Origin: MPNP01 sp026710155
GTDB taxonomy: Bacteria > Pseudomonadota > Alphaproteobacteria > Rhodobacterales > Rhodobacteraceae
Direction: 5' to 3'
NCBI GenBank assembly: GCA_965200885.1
Contig: OZ241737.1
Span: forward strand, 1,240,001 to 1,304,000
Length of the DNA: 64,000 nt
Made by a program: the position numbers and the translations under genes. Positions 8,101-16,126 of this stretch are shown one piece after another. Numbering within the stretch: the stretch's first letter is position 1; each line of letters starts with the position of its first letter. The notes beneath the pieces were generated by a model, which saw nothing but the letters and a program-made list of their open reading frames with translations, was not told the origin of the DNA and did no database searches.

Positions 8101-9877
8101 AAATGATCTCATCATACCAGATGGCAACGGCCCGGAAGGTGAGAGGGCTGGTTCCCAATGCCGCTACCAATTCATTCCGGCCGGCCTCGATTCTCTTGGC
8201 AATCGCTATTTCACCTTCACGGGAAAGCAACTCGACCGTACCCATATCTCGAAAATACAATCTGACCGGGTCATTGGTTCTGTCTATGGGGAGGGAAGGT
8301 GCGGATGGTATGGTGACAATTTCACGGGATTTGCTTTCTTGTGTACCGGGGACTTCCTCCAGATAATCAAATTCATACTGAAAGGTATCATCTGGTTCCT
8401 GGAATTCCTCCAAACCAGCCAGATCTATGTCAAACAGAAGATTGTCATTTAGATCGGACTGGGCATTCGGAACGACCAACCCCAGTGCTTCCCTTATCTT
8501 GATTTCGGCATATTGAGAAAAGGTTTCCTGATCATATTCACAAGTATCAAGAGCTTCAACAAGTGCCTTGTTTGCCAAGGTTATGATTTCGGAGGTATTG
8601 GGATTGATCAACTTGCTTTCCTTGACCAACCGATCAACCAGAGGTTTCATTTTGATGCCCAGTTTCTGCTTGTTTTCAGCTAGTTCACTTGAGGCCTTTT
8701 CTATCTTGTTGCATACTTCTCGGAATTCATCGAAATCCAAACCGACGGCTTCGTGGACTTCGGCATATTTGATGCGGGCATCTTGAAACACACTCTTTTC
8801 ATTGTTGATTAGAGTCTGCCACTTTCGGGGGATTTCCTCCTTTTCTGAATCAAGCGGATTGATTGCAATTTCCTTACCCTTCCAAAACTTTTTGAAATCG
8901 TTGGGGCGTAATTTGTGTTTCTCGATAACTTCAAGAACGGTCGATTCAACATCCACCAATTTTTGATGCTGGTCTTCGAAATGAGCCTGGATCTTGCTGA
9001 TAACCGTATGATTGAGTGACAACCTTGCGACAATGATGCCAAGTTCCTTTCTTTCTCGATCAAGTCTTTTAACCTGGGCCTTGGTATATCTGATCGAAGT
9101 TCCTTCCAAATACCTGAAACGCCTTTCTATCAAAACCCGGAAACCTTCATATTTACGCATGAATTTTTTCATGTCCCTGGCCAGTGATTTCTTCGCCTGG
9201 TCGTTCAGCAAATTATTTTCAGTTGGGTTGTGATAGTGGATTATCTTGTGCTGAAAGGGATTGTTTTTGTATTTGCGTGCATGGAAGTTGAAATGGTGCC
9301 TCAGGCTGGAATATTGCAAGTCGATTATGGTTTCCCATTGGATGTCATTGGTCTTCAACAAATTGTCAAACTTGGCTAACATTCCGAAGGTAAAGGGCGA
9401 TGTATAGATGGCTCTGGTCAAATCCTCCATTGCAGTGGCAATCTGCTGTGTGAGCTTATGCTCTTCCTCAGGAGAAATATCTGAATCATCCTCCTCGTCA
9501 GCTTCTCCGGACGGGGCAAGGTTGCCCTTTTCCTTTTCTGGCAATTGAACGGTGTTGTTGGTGGGAAATTGTTTGGATGAGGGCTTATCTTCATCAATTA
9601 GATCAATACCCTTTTCCTCTAGTAAAATCAGTACTTTTTCCGTTTTTTCCTCACAGTTATAAAGGGATAGGAGGAAATTTTTCACCTCTTGAAGATGCAG
9701 GTTTCCATCCTTGTCGGAATGTGCTGATATTTCCTCAACAAGCTCCGCCCAATCATCTGAATCGGGGTTATCGAAAATCGGTGTTCCGTCACCGTTTTTC
9801 AGTAATTCGGTAAAGTCTTCATTTTCAAATTCATCACTCGAATCAATTGCCATAAATAGTTCCGTTTTTGTTGACAA
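5135..9877 (-). CDS. rpoD: Giant RNA polymerase sigma factor RpoD with repeated region 1.2/non-conserved-region modules
   Basis: Residues about 1320-1570 are an ordinary primary sigma factor. Region 2 includes NLRLVISISKKYTNRG, DLIQEGNIGLMKAVDKFEY and YATWWVRQAITRSIADQ; region 3 includes RIPVHMIETINKL; region 4 includes TLEEVGQVFQVTRERIRQIE, ending KLRPFLED. Region 1.1 is near 41-96 and a proper region 1.2 (DPVRLYFRDMGTVELLSREGEIAIAKRIE) near 536-564. The total of 1580 residues far exceeds the usual alphaproteobacterial RpoD of about 650-700. The excess is made of diverged copies of the 1.2-tail plus helical non-conserved region. Copies begin near residues 137, 550, 796 and 1043, each followed by a W-containing helical block ending in or near VGL/EF. 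No stop or frameshift is seen, so this is one long reading frame. It follows dnaG on the same strand. Confidence 0.95.
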   Translation of the reverse strand: MSTKTELFMAIDSSDEFENEDFTELLKNGDGTPIFDNPDSDDWAELVEEISAHSDKDGNLHLQEVKNFLLSLYNCEEKTEKVLILLEEKGIDLIDEDKPSSKQFPTNNTVQLPEKEKGNLAPSGEADEEDDSDISPEEEHKLTQQIATAMEDLTRAIYTSPFTFGMLAKFDNLLKTNDIQWETIIDLQYSSLRHHFNFHARKYKNNPFQHKIIHYHNPTENNLLNDQAKKSLARDMKKFMRKYEGFRVLIERRFRYLEGTSIRYTKAQVKRLDRERKELGIIVARLSLNHTVISKIQAHFEDQHQKLVDVESTVLEVIEKHKLRPNDFKKFWKGKEIAINPLDSEKEEIPRKWQTLINNEKSVFQDARIKYAEVHEAVGLDFDEFREVCNKIEKASSELAENKQKLGIKMKPLVDRLVKESKLINPNTSEIITLANKALVEALDTCEYDQETFSQYAEIKIREALGLVVPNAQSDLNDNLLFDIDLAGLEEFQEPDDTFQYEFDYLEEVPGTQESKSREIVTIPSAPSLPIDRTNDPVRLYFRDMGTVELLSREGEIAIAKRIEAGRNELVAALGTSPLTFRAVAIWYDEIISGEASLRDVIDLDASHQDILRPKEPNFEEFTADHVRRAIFNLSNKFETYSHLNSQRIISLLDPLKKFDKSKIKELKICQEELKDSCSKVKMNDPLISVLVNKICEIHKTFQKIDKEILAISKQEKIDLQAFRDIIYSTAYNKDWLEYLSPKLGSIWEVFHGKLEDNFDELKRHLISTGGLTGASYIESSELLERHYKAGHLSSRIDFTAIDKGIPQLKKCPFIFKPLINEMQRAIDKEIKYSDILDSEESFLYLVQNGSIELTGEKIHHKKKERLIRENCHAIFEELIFLYQEIEHVLGSDFNGLSNISKAKDISVHTSDYFPKREKFFQKLENLPFRVDFEKLLEPRFKELDQAIASFEVEIDRFVPKVKLKPNEFRDFILNLPIDTDWRKAGSEKKGKRWSRLNQKMTLITIINSLRNRIFEASTLVGLHRTEFRERFPESWFNSHGSLYPDKRSLVIAMLPEIPITLFEVASWKNRIESSSIEIADVINVKTTFDSLKGPTPPKADSGIKVKSMSNETTLMGLIGGGMEGDAENKNHHSVAELEDLVREPVLNKLREITKRLNSFEDIKNKRILKEVGEIQRFTSRQEARYIRERDTLIALTQSLHFNQKRIEALIDQIKGINNRRLKLQTEILRLSTRARINRRDFLNNWIGNEVNLKWVNSIRNKPERGWEEFVEKFEHQILEIQHGLIEVNKTVGLKMGTGLPLTREYILEEGKISAAAPLCFDNEFLSLVGRVNKGEREAQLAKKEMVESNLRLVISISKKYTNRGLQLLDLIQEGNIGLMKAVDKFEYRRGYKFSTYATWWVRQAITRSIADQAKTIRIPVHMIETINKLRRTSRQLHHELKREATPEELADKLHMPLDKVRKVMKIAKEPISLETPIGDEDDSKLGDFIEDQQAILPLESAIQSNLKETTGRVLAGLSEREEKVLRLRFGIGVSTDYTLEEVGQVFQVTRERIRQIEAKALRKLKHPNRSKKLRPFLED

Positions 9878-10164
9878 TCAGGGGAAGATTGGGCTGCCTA
9901 TCCTTCATGGTTTTTGGCGGATGACCTCCATTTGGCTATATTTATAACCTCGGGTATTGTTTAAAAGTACTTATTAGCCTTTAGGCCCATTACAGCAATA
10001 GATAGGTTTTTGATTTAATTTTCAAAGATGTCGGTTCAGGAATTTCCAAAATGCCGACACAAGGAAACCAAATTATTCAAGATACTTACAGGATTCGGCC
10101 AGGTATCATTGATACAGGTTTATGATCAAAATCCAGCTAATATAATGATTTGAAGGTTGATGAC
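9878..10164 (-). promoter_or_regulatory. dnaG-rpoD intergenic region, possible rpoD promoter
   Basis: 287 bp without a credible gene. On the minus strand an AT-rich GGTTATAAATATAG lies about 70 bp upstream of the rpoD ATG and could serve as a -10 region; no clear -35 was recognised. A promoter here is plausible because dnaG-rpoD operons commonly have an internal rpoD promoter, but the assignment is inference. Confidence 0.3.
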
Positions 10165-12216
10165 TTACTTGCTCAAAAGATTCATCAACTCGTCGTAATC
10201 TTCCTTCGGGACCCGATGGGAATTATCCATGACGACTACATTATGATCAGGCGGCATCGCTTTTTCCGAAGGCTTGGGCGCGCTACCGTTTTGAAATGTA
10301 GAATTATCAGTGGTTAATGCCGAAGCAATAATTGCCTTCAGATGAACTGTGTCATCCATTTGTTCGCTGGTACCATTTTGGGAAGTGGCCGTATCTTGTT
10401 CCAATATATTACTCTCGATACTTTCTCGCTTCAGTGTCGTATCCTTGAGTTCATTCAATAAATCGGGATTGTATTCCTTTTCGGGAGAACTTGTTATTTC
10501 CTGTTTCAGGTTTTTTTCTTCTTTCAGAATTTGCAACCAGTACAGAATTTCCTGAAAAAGTACTCTTGCTTCTGTGAGGGCATTTTGGTCAGCGATTTCA
10601 GGAAGAATATTAATTTCACCGATATCCAGAAGTTCCTGAATTTCCTGGGAGTACTCTCCTTCTTTTAGTATATCCAGAATGCTGTCGCTGGAAGAAGCCT
10701 TGCTTTCTGTTTCACTTAACAATTCAGACCTGATGCCATTCAATCCATCAGTTTCAAAATCATATGATTCTAGGTTTCCAATTTCACTTTCAATGATATC
10801 AGGGTGATATAAACAAAGGGAAATCAATGTGGCTTCCATAAAAAACAGCTCGCTGCCCTTGTTCAGTTTACCTGTTTTATTCAGGGATTCTTTGACTTGT
10901 TTAGATTGCTCACTGGCTTCAATAAGTTTTTTACCCTTATTAAATTTATCAAATTGTCGTTTTCGAAGATCATGTTTTAATGTCTCTCGGACAGAGAAAT
11001 TTTTGATCAGATTAATTTTAGCATCTAGGATTCCCCTCAATATCGTCCTTGAGTTGTAGGTGTCGAATCGCTTTCCAACGGTTTCAGAAGCCCAGATGAA
11101 GTCATTTAATTCCATGGCCTTGTTGAGACAATCCCTAATCCCCGGAATTCCTCTCTTTCTAATCAGATCATCCGGATCAAGTCCATCTGGCAGGGTACTG
11201 AATAGTACGGATTTGCCAGGAACAAGTTCGGGAAGCACCAGATCAACTACTCTTTTGGCTGCCCTAATTCCGGCCTCATCTCCATCCATGGCAAAAACGG
11301 GTTGTTGGGAAAGCCGTAATAACTGGGCGAGGTGTTCGGGAGTAACAGCCGTCCCGAGGGGTGCAACGGAGGCAACAAATCCTGCCTGATGAAGTGCTAT
11401 AACATCCATGTACCCTTCAACAACCAGAAGGCGATTATCGTCATTGACTGATGATGATGCGTTGTGGAGATTATATAATACGACTCCCTTGTTGAAGATT
11501 GAGGTGTTGGGGGAATTCAGATATTTTGCCGGAGTATCAGGATTCATGGCCCTACCTCCAAAAGCGATTATACGAGCTCTGCTGTCCTGAATCGGAAACA
11601 TAATCCGGTCCCGAAAGGTGGTGTAAATCCCATTGCCCCTGTCACTTGGTTTGGCCAATCCGGCCTCGACTATCTGTTCTTGGGAAAATCCTGCCAGATT
11701 AAGGATTTTGATAACATCCAAATTGTTGGGTGCATATCCGATACCGAATTCTTCTATGATCGAGGACTTCAGACCCCTTGAATCAAGGTAATCAAGAGCA
11801 GGTTTGCCAGATTCCAAATGCAACTGTTCCTGATAGTGGTTGGCAGCAATTTCATGGATTTTGATTAGATGATTTACCTTTTCGGCCTGCTCCTTCTCCT
11901 TGCCAGTGAGCTCAGGAAGAGGTAGGTTGGCTTCGGCTGCCAGAAATCTAACCGCATCGGTAAAACTCATTCCCCGACTTTTTTGCAGGAAAGTAAAGGC
12001 ATTCCCTTTTTCGTGACATGAAAAACAATAGTATGTCCCCCGGGATTCGGTTGCATGAAAGGAGGGTGTTTTTTCCTCATGGAATGGGCAACAGGCCCAG
12101 TAATCTCCCTTGGCGGCCTTGGTCTTTTTTGAGTCCCAGGTAACAAACTTTCCCAGTATTCGGGAAATCGAGGTTACCTTGTTCAGTTCTTCAATAAAAT
12201 CTGGTGGAAATGCCAT
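10165..12216 (-). CDS. dnaG: DNA primase DnaG
   Basis: A 683-residue primase. The N-terminal CHC2 zinc finger shows CPFHEEKTPSFH (C43, H46) and YYCFSCHEKG (C64, C67). The central catalytic core has the TOPRIM motifs LLVVEGYMDVIALHQAG and VFAMDGDEAG, then DGLDPDDLIRKRG. The C-terminal third is poorly conserved, acidic and Ser/Thr/Glu-rich, where the DnaB-binding domain should be. It synthesises RNA primers at the replication fork. It precedes rpoD, the classical macromolecular-synthesis order without rpsU. Confidence 0.95.
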   Translation of the reverse strand: MAFPPDFIEELNKVTSISRILGKFVTWDSKKTKAAKGDYWACCPFHEEKTPSFHATESRGTYYCFSCHEKGNAFTFLQKSRGMSFTDAVRFLAAEANLPLPELTGKEKEQAEKVNHLIKIHEIAANHYQEQLHLESGKPALDYLDSRGLKSSIIEEFGIGYAPNNLDVIKILNLAGFSQEQIVEAGLAKPSDRGNGIYTTFRDRIMFPIQDSRARIIAFGGRAMNPDTPAKYLNSPNTSIFNKGVVLYNLHNASSSVNDDNRLLVVEGYMDVIALHQAGFVASVAPLGTAVTPEHLAQLLRLSQQPVFAMDGDEAGIRAAKRVVDLVLPELVPGKSVLFSTLPDGLDPDDLIRKRGIPGIRDCLNKAMELNDFIWASETVGKRFDTYNSRTILRGILDAKINLIKNFSVRETLKHDLRKRQFDKFNKGKKLIEASEQSKQVKESLNKTGKLNKGSELFFMEATLISLCLYHPDIIESEIGNLESYDFETDGLNGIRSELLSETESKASSSDSILDILKEGEYSQEIQELLDIGEINILPEIADQNALTEARVLFQEILYWLQILKEEKNLKQEITSSPEKEYNPDLLNELKDTTLKRESIESNILEQDTATSQNGTSEQMDDTVHLKAIIASALTTDNSTFQNGSAPKPSEKAMPPDHNVVVMDNSHRVPKEDYDELMNLLSK

Positions 12217-12251
12217 GACCTAATTATGCCCAATTATCACAAAATTCAAAA

Positions 12252-12569
12252 TCAATTATTTTGGATTTTGACCTGTTGGGTAAGTTCATTGGTTTGCCGG
12301 TCATAAATCAACAATTCATTTTCAGACGTTAGAATCAAATACCAGTCCTCGGCTTGGGTAAAGGCATCGATCTCTGTTCCCCGAGGCAAGCTGATTTCTT
12401 CAGGAAGGGGGGACAGGGCTGGAGCATCACCGATTGAATTAAATCGGTAAACAAACATACCAACGATTGTCAAAAAACCTATTATTAAGGTAACAGTAAG
12501 TACTGCCACCAGTATTTTCAGCCATTTCAATCCTGTTGGCTCGGAGGGGTTTTCAGGGGTAATATTCAT
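12252..12569 (-). CDS. Small membrane protein, DUF6476-like
   Basis: About 105 residues with one strong membrane helix (LVAVLTVTLIIGFLTIVGMFVY, split by no charges) after a short hydrophilic N-terminus, then a periplasmic-looking domain containing the short segments WYLILTSENELLIYDR. The size, single helix and place beside rluD/rpoH recall DUF6476 proteins of alphaproteobacteria; this is recognition from memory rather than a search. An ATG at 12569 (MNITPENPSEP) was preferred over 12584 because it gives divergent starts that overlap rluD by only 2 bp. Function unknown. Confidence 0.7.
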   Translation of the reverse strand: MNITPENPSEPTGLKWLKILVAVLTVTLIIGFLTIVGMFVYRFNSIGDAPALSPLPEEISLPRGTEIDAFTQAEDWYLILTSENELLIYDRQTNELTQQVKIQNN

Positions 12570-13590
12570 GAATGATGATCCCAAAACTTTTTCGTTTCAA
12601 ATAGGGGAAGGACCTCCAACCAGGCTTGATAGGGCACTGACAAGTCTCCTCCCCAAGGATCTGGAAATTAGCAGATCCCGAGTCAGTAAGTTAATTAAAG
12701 GGGGTTATGTTTCTTTGCAAGGGAAAGTGATTACAATTCCCAGAACCCTGGTTTGTCAGGATCAGGAATTGACAATCAGGGTACCCGAATCAAGGGCAGA
12801 CCACATCCAGGCAGAAAAAATCGATCTAGACATAGTTTACGAAGACGCTGAAATCATTGTTATCAACAAACCGGCGGGCATGGTGGTTCATCCAGGGGCA
12901 GGGAATCATACCGGCACCTTGGTCAATGCATTGGCCTATCATTGTGGTCAAAATCTTTTGGAAGGTAGCGATAAGGTCCGTCCCGGAATTGTTCACCGAC
13001 TTGATAAGGATACGACCGGACTTATGGTAGCTGCCAAAACGGACCGGGCAATGCATTCACTGACAAAGCAATTTTCCTTCCGAACTGCAAAAAGGGTTTA
13101 TCATGCATTGATCAAGGGGGTTCCCACCATTCCGGCCTTGCTTGTCAAAAATATCAATGCACTTGAATTTGAGCCAGGAGGTATTTTCCGTATTTCCACA
13201 AATATTGGTCGAGACCCCGGCAATCGCAAAAGATTTTCAACAGTTGGTTCTGGAGGTAAAACTGCCATTACGAGGTTTCAGGTCATTGAGATCTTTCAGG
13301 ATAGGTCCTTGTCTATGATCAAATGTTGGCTTGAAACCGGTAGAACCCACCAGATACGGGTTCATATGGAATATGTCGGTTATCCTGTAATCGGTGACCA
13401 GATCTATGGTCAGGGAAAGCAAAAAATCCATTCAGAAAATTCCCAAATTAGTGAGGTAATAGGTGGATTTGCTCGTCAAGCATTACATGCTGTTCAACTT
13501 GAACTGATACATCCAAAAACAAGAGAGAAAATGATTTTCAATGCTGGGTTGCCAGAAGATTTGGAACGATTGATCAAGAATATCAGGTGA
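12568..13590 (+). CDS. rluD: Ribosomal large subunit pseudouridine synthase, RluD type
   Basis: A 340-residue RluA-family enzyme. An S4-like RNA-binding domain (TRLDRALTSLLP...SRSRVSKLIKGGYV) is followed by the catalytic domain with INKPAGMVVHPGAGNHTGTL and the signature RPGIVHRLDKDTTGLMVAAK, which holds the catalytic Asp. RluD modifies U1911/1915/1917 of 23S rRNA helix 69. AGGGG lies 8 nt upstream of the ATG. In many alphaproteobacteria rluD directly precedes rpoH; here 4.5 kb of accessory DNA separates them. Confidence 0.93.
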   Translation: MNDDPKTFSFQIGEGPPTRLDRALTSLLPKDLEISRSRVSKLIKGGYVSLQGKVITIPRTLVCQDQELTIRVPESRADHIQAEKIDLDIVYEDAEIIVINKPAGMVVHPGAGNHTGTLVNALAYHCGQNLLEGSDKVRPGIVHRLDKDTTGLMVAAKTDRAMHSLTKQFSFRTAKRVYHALIKGVPTIPALLVKNINALEFEPGGIFRISTNIGRDPGNRKRFSTVGSGGKTAITRFQVIEIFQDRSLSMIKCWLETGRTHQIRVHMEYVGYPVIGDQIYGQGKQKIHSENSQISEVIGGFARQALHAVQLELIHPKTREKMIFNAGLPEDLERLIKNIR

Positions 13591-14023
13591 AATCATAGGG
13601 CTATCTCTTTTGAAATTATTAGAGAGATATCATTTGTTATTTTTGTGAATCCATTGTTCACAAACCTGATTGGGAGCAGAAAATGGCAGTTTTATCAAAA
13701 CTTTGTTTGAAATATTTGTATCAAGAGCAATCTTTTTTTCTGGACTACCCCGAAAAGGCAAATCATTAATATTGAATATATCCTGACGTCAGGAAATCAG
13801 AATTTATGCCGCATCCCAGTGTACTGCACAGTCTTGCTATTCAGATTCTACAACCAAGTTCCCCAACCTTTCCGAAGGTATGGGTAAGTAGCTGCACATG
13901 ACTACCAACAAGAAAAACTCCCATTTTACTTAAATAATATGGTATCGTACGATACAATACCTTCCTGTAAGCGATTAACTAATCTCGGTTAGCCTATTTA
14001 GATAAGTACAGAGAGAAAATAAA
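13591..14023. other. Intergenic stretch after rluD
   Basis: 433 bp with no convincing gene. A weak hairpin (TATCTCT...AGAGATA, about 13603-13629) follows rluD and may terminate it. A perfect palindrome near 13942 is listed separately. The rest is AT-rich and without coding character that I can see. Confidence 0.5.
13942..13955. promoter_or_regulatory. 14-bp perfect palindrome, candidate operator of the toxin locus
   Basis: The sequence GTATCGTACGATAC is a perfect 14-bp inverted repeat about 70 bp upstream of the small antitoxin-like gene at 14024. Autoregulated toxin-antitoxin operons usually have such a dyad at the promoter. Operator function is inferred from position only. Confidence 0.45.
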
Positions 14024-14209
14024 ATGCCAATAAAAGTTCCCAGAGTCATACTTGACGATCCTAATGTCGAACCGACAGATGAAGAATTAGAACTGCTAAT
14101 GCGGGCTGTTCAAGAAAGCGTGCTCGAGCGAGCCAGGCTGGCAAGAGAACAACATAAAAAGAAATTGGCCGATGCAATAGCAGAGGGATTTAAAAATTGC
14201 CAGCAATAG
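14024..14209 (+). CDS. Small charged protein, candidate antitoxin partner of zeta-like toxin
   Basis: 61 residues, highly charged and predicted helical (PTDEELELLMRAVQESVLER, then ARLAREQHKKKLADAIAEGF). It ends immediately before the ATG of the zeta-like gene (stop 14207-14209, next start 14210), so the two form a tight operon. Position, size and composition suggest the antitoxin of a zeta/UDP-GlcNAc-kinase-type pair, but no family is recognised for certain. The downstream toxin is truncated, so the antitoxin is probably orphaned. Confidence 0.6.
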   Translation: MPIKVPRVILDDPNVEPTDEELELLMRAVQESVLERARLAREQHKKKLADAIAEGFKNCQQ

Positions 14210-14506
14210 ATGAAAAGAAATCTACTCGAAAAACCCATCCTTATTGTAATAGCCGGTCCTAATGGTTCAGGCAAAACCTCATTTGCAGAACAAGTTCGCA
14301 GCCATCATTGGTATAAAGATTGTGTCTTTATAAATCCAGATGAAATTGCGTTAACGAAGTTCGGTGATTGGAATTCACCAGATTCCATACTAAAAGCCGC
14401 TCAGCATGCAGATAGTTTACGTGAAAATTATCTACAGATGCAGCACTCCTTGGCTTTTGAAACTGTTTTCTCTTCTTATCAAAAGGGAATTATATATAAA
14501 GGTTGA
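14210..14506 (+). pseudogene. Zeta-toxin-family kinase, truncated by transposon insertion
   Basis: The N-terminal half of a zeta-like protein, which usually has about 190-200 residues. It has the P-loop IAGPNGSGKTSFAEQV, the INPDEIA catalytic-Asp region, FGDWNSPDSILKAAQHAD and SLAFETVFSSYQK. After that the reading frame enters the left terminal repeat of the transposon (14485 onward) and stops after a few foreign codons (IIYKG). Family members use the P-loop and catalytic Asp to phosphorylate UDP-sugars. The C-terminal half was not found on the other side of the element, so this is a broken gene. Confidence 0.85.
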
Positions 14507-14510
14507 CAAC
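14485..14510 (+). repeat. Left terminal inverted repeat of E1
   Basis: Matches the reverse complement of 17681-17706 at 25 of 26 positions. It also supplies the last codons and the stop of the truncated zeta gene. Confidence 0.85.
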
Positions 14511-14586
14511 TCATTGTTTGATCATATATCTCTTGGGTAATTATATACAATGCTAGCCATACCTGATTGAATTCGGGATAACATGC

Positions 14587-14614
14587 TTGAACAATCGCTG
14601 GCGGATTCTATAAT
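14587..14614 (+). promoter_or_regulatory. Sigma70-type promoter of the E1 methyltransferase gene
   Basis: TTGAAC (14587-14592), a 16-bp spacer, then TATAAT (14609-14614). A GGAGA ribosome-binding site follows, 8-9 nt before the ATG at 14645. Consensus-like elements in the right order. Confidence 0.6.
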
Positions 14615-14644
14615 CATGAAAGAGTTTTAAATGGAGATTCAAAC

Positions 14645-15847
14645 ATGACCGCCCCCCCCCCGAATTTTCAGGGAAACCGAATTGGGAAAATCAAACCATA
14701 TGGACGGGTGACAACCTCGATGTCATGCGGGCATGAACTCGGGGTCGGTCGACCTGATATACCTTGATCCCCCGTTCAATTCCAACGCCAACTATGCAGC
14801 TCCTATTGGCAGCAAGGCAGCCGGGGCGGATTTCAATGACACGTGGGGGCTGGACGACCTGAAGATTGCCTGGCTGGATCTGATTGAGGCCAAACATCCA
14901 AGGTTGTGGCGTGTCATTCAGGCGGCCATGACAGACAGCGACAAGTCCTGCCTGATCTACATGGCGGCGCGCTTGCTTGAGATGCACCGGCTCATGAAAT
15001 CAACCGGAAGTATCTCTACCTTCACTGCGATCCCACCATGGGAGCGTATCTCAAATTGTTGTTGGATGCGATTTTCGGAAAGGGTAACTTCAGGAATGAA
15101 ATCATATGGCACTACTACAACGGAACTTCAAACATAAAAAGAGCATAGGTGAGAAAACACGATGTTCTATTGTTTTATTCAAGTGAATCTGAATTGACCT
15201 ACTTTAACGAAGACAAAGCACGTGAACCGTATGTACCAAACAGCAATTTTGTAAAAAACCCGGAAAGTTTTGGAAGCAAATACAAACCTCATCCTCTTTG
15301 AAAACGCCGTCATGATGTTTGGAGAATGCCGACGATAAACAACATGGCAAAAGAAAGAACTGGTTATCCCACCCAGAAGCCCCTTGCCCTGCTTGACCGA
15401 ATCATTCAGGCGAGTAGTGAAATTGGTGACATGATTCTAGACCCGTTCTGCGGTTGTGCCACCACCTGTGTGGCAGCAGGCGCGCTTGGTTGCCAATGGG
15501 TTGGCATTGACATATCGCCAAAGGCGGCCGAACTGGTCAAGCACCGTATAAACGATTTGGCAAGAACCATTATAAACCGCACCGACATTCCCCAAAGAAC
15601 CGACATAGGCCAGCTCATCCGCTTCAACGATGTTCGCAACAAAAGGTTGCTTTATGGCGAGCAGGGAGGCATTTGCAACGGCTGCAAGACGCATTTCAAG
15701 ATTCAAAACCTTACGGTTGACCACATAATTCCGCGTTCCAAGGGTGGGACGGATCACTTGGAGAATCTTCAATTGCTATGTGGTCACTGCAATTCGGTCA
15801 AGGGCAATCGGGGAATGGAATACCTGATAACAAAATTGGCTGCTTGA
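14645..15847 (+). pseudogene. DNA methyltransferase fused to HNH endonuclease domain, decayed, with 5' poly-C tract
   Basis: Read across frames, this encodes a DNA (N6-A or N4-C) methyltransferase: IWTGDNLDVMR, MNSGSVDLIYLDPPFNSN (catalytic DPPF), later GYPTQKPLALLDRII and the AdoMet motif ILDPFCGCATTCVAAGA. It is followed by a C-terminal HNH domain (TVDHIIPRSKGGTDHLENL, LLCGHCN). Lesions seen: the 10-C tract at 14652-14661 puts the ATG out of frame (8 or 11 C would be in frame); one G is missing near 14728-14731; a 2-bp insertion lies near 15013; stops TAG at 15146 and TGA at 15299 are in frame. It is therefore a passenger pseudogene of E1. The intact ancestor would have been a solitary or self-protecting modification enzyme. 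Confidence 0.85.
14652..14661 (+). repeat. Poly-C tract (10 C) at start of methyltransferase gene
   Basis: Ten consecutive C begin 7 nt after the ATG of the methyltransferase pseudogene. With 10 C the frame is closed after about 40 codons; with 8 or 11 C the ATG reads into PEFSGKPNWENQTIWTGDN. Confidence 0.75.
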
Positions 15848-15955
15848 GGTCATGGCACTTTGGTATATCATTCCCCAAAAAAGTGAAAAAACAGTTGAAA
15901 ATTTGCACATCAAGTTTGATATATTTTAACCAGTTTTGGTAAAGGGAATAAGAAA

Positions 15956-16126
15956 ATGAGCGAAAAAGCAAAACTGAACGGCAACGTAGATCTGCTGGCT
16001 GATGCAATGAAAAAAGTATTTGAAGAAGAAATTATTATAAAATCTTCTAATTACGATGAAATTTCAAAAAGTTCAGCAGAGGATAATTCCCAAACATCTC
16101 TAAACGATCTTTCCATAAAATTATGA
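15956..16126 (+). CDS. Small passenger protein of E1, unknown function
   Basis: 56 residues (MSEKAKLNGNVDLLADAMKK onward), charged, no recognised domain. AAAGGGA lies about 9 nt upstream of the ATG. The stop overlaps the next ATG as ATGA, so it is translationally coupled to the 184-residue membrane protein. An AT-rich promoter-like region (TTGAAA ... TATATT, about 15896-15926) precedes it. Shorter than most gene callers' default confidence but well supported by its ribosome-binding site and coupling. Confidence 0.6.
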   Translation: MSEKAKLNGNVDLLADAMKKVFEEEIIIKSSNYDEISKSSAEDNSQTSLNDLSIKL

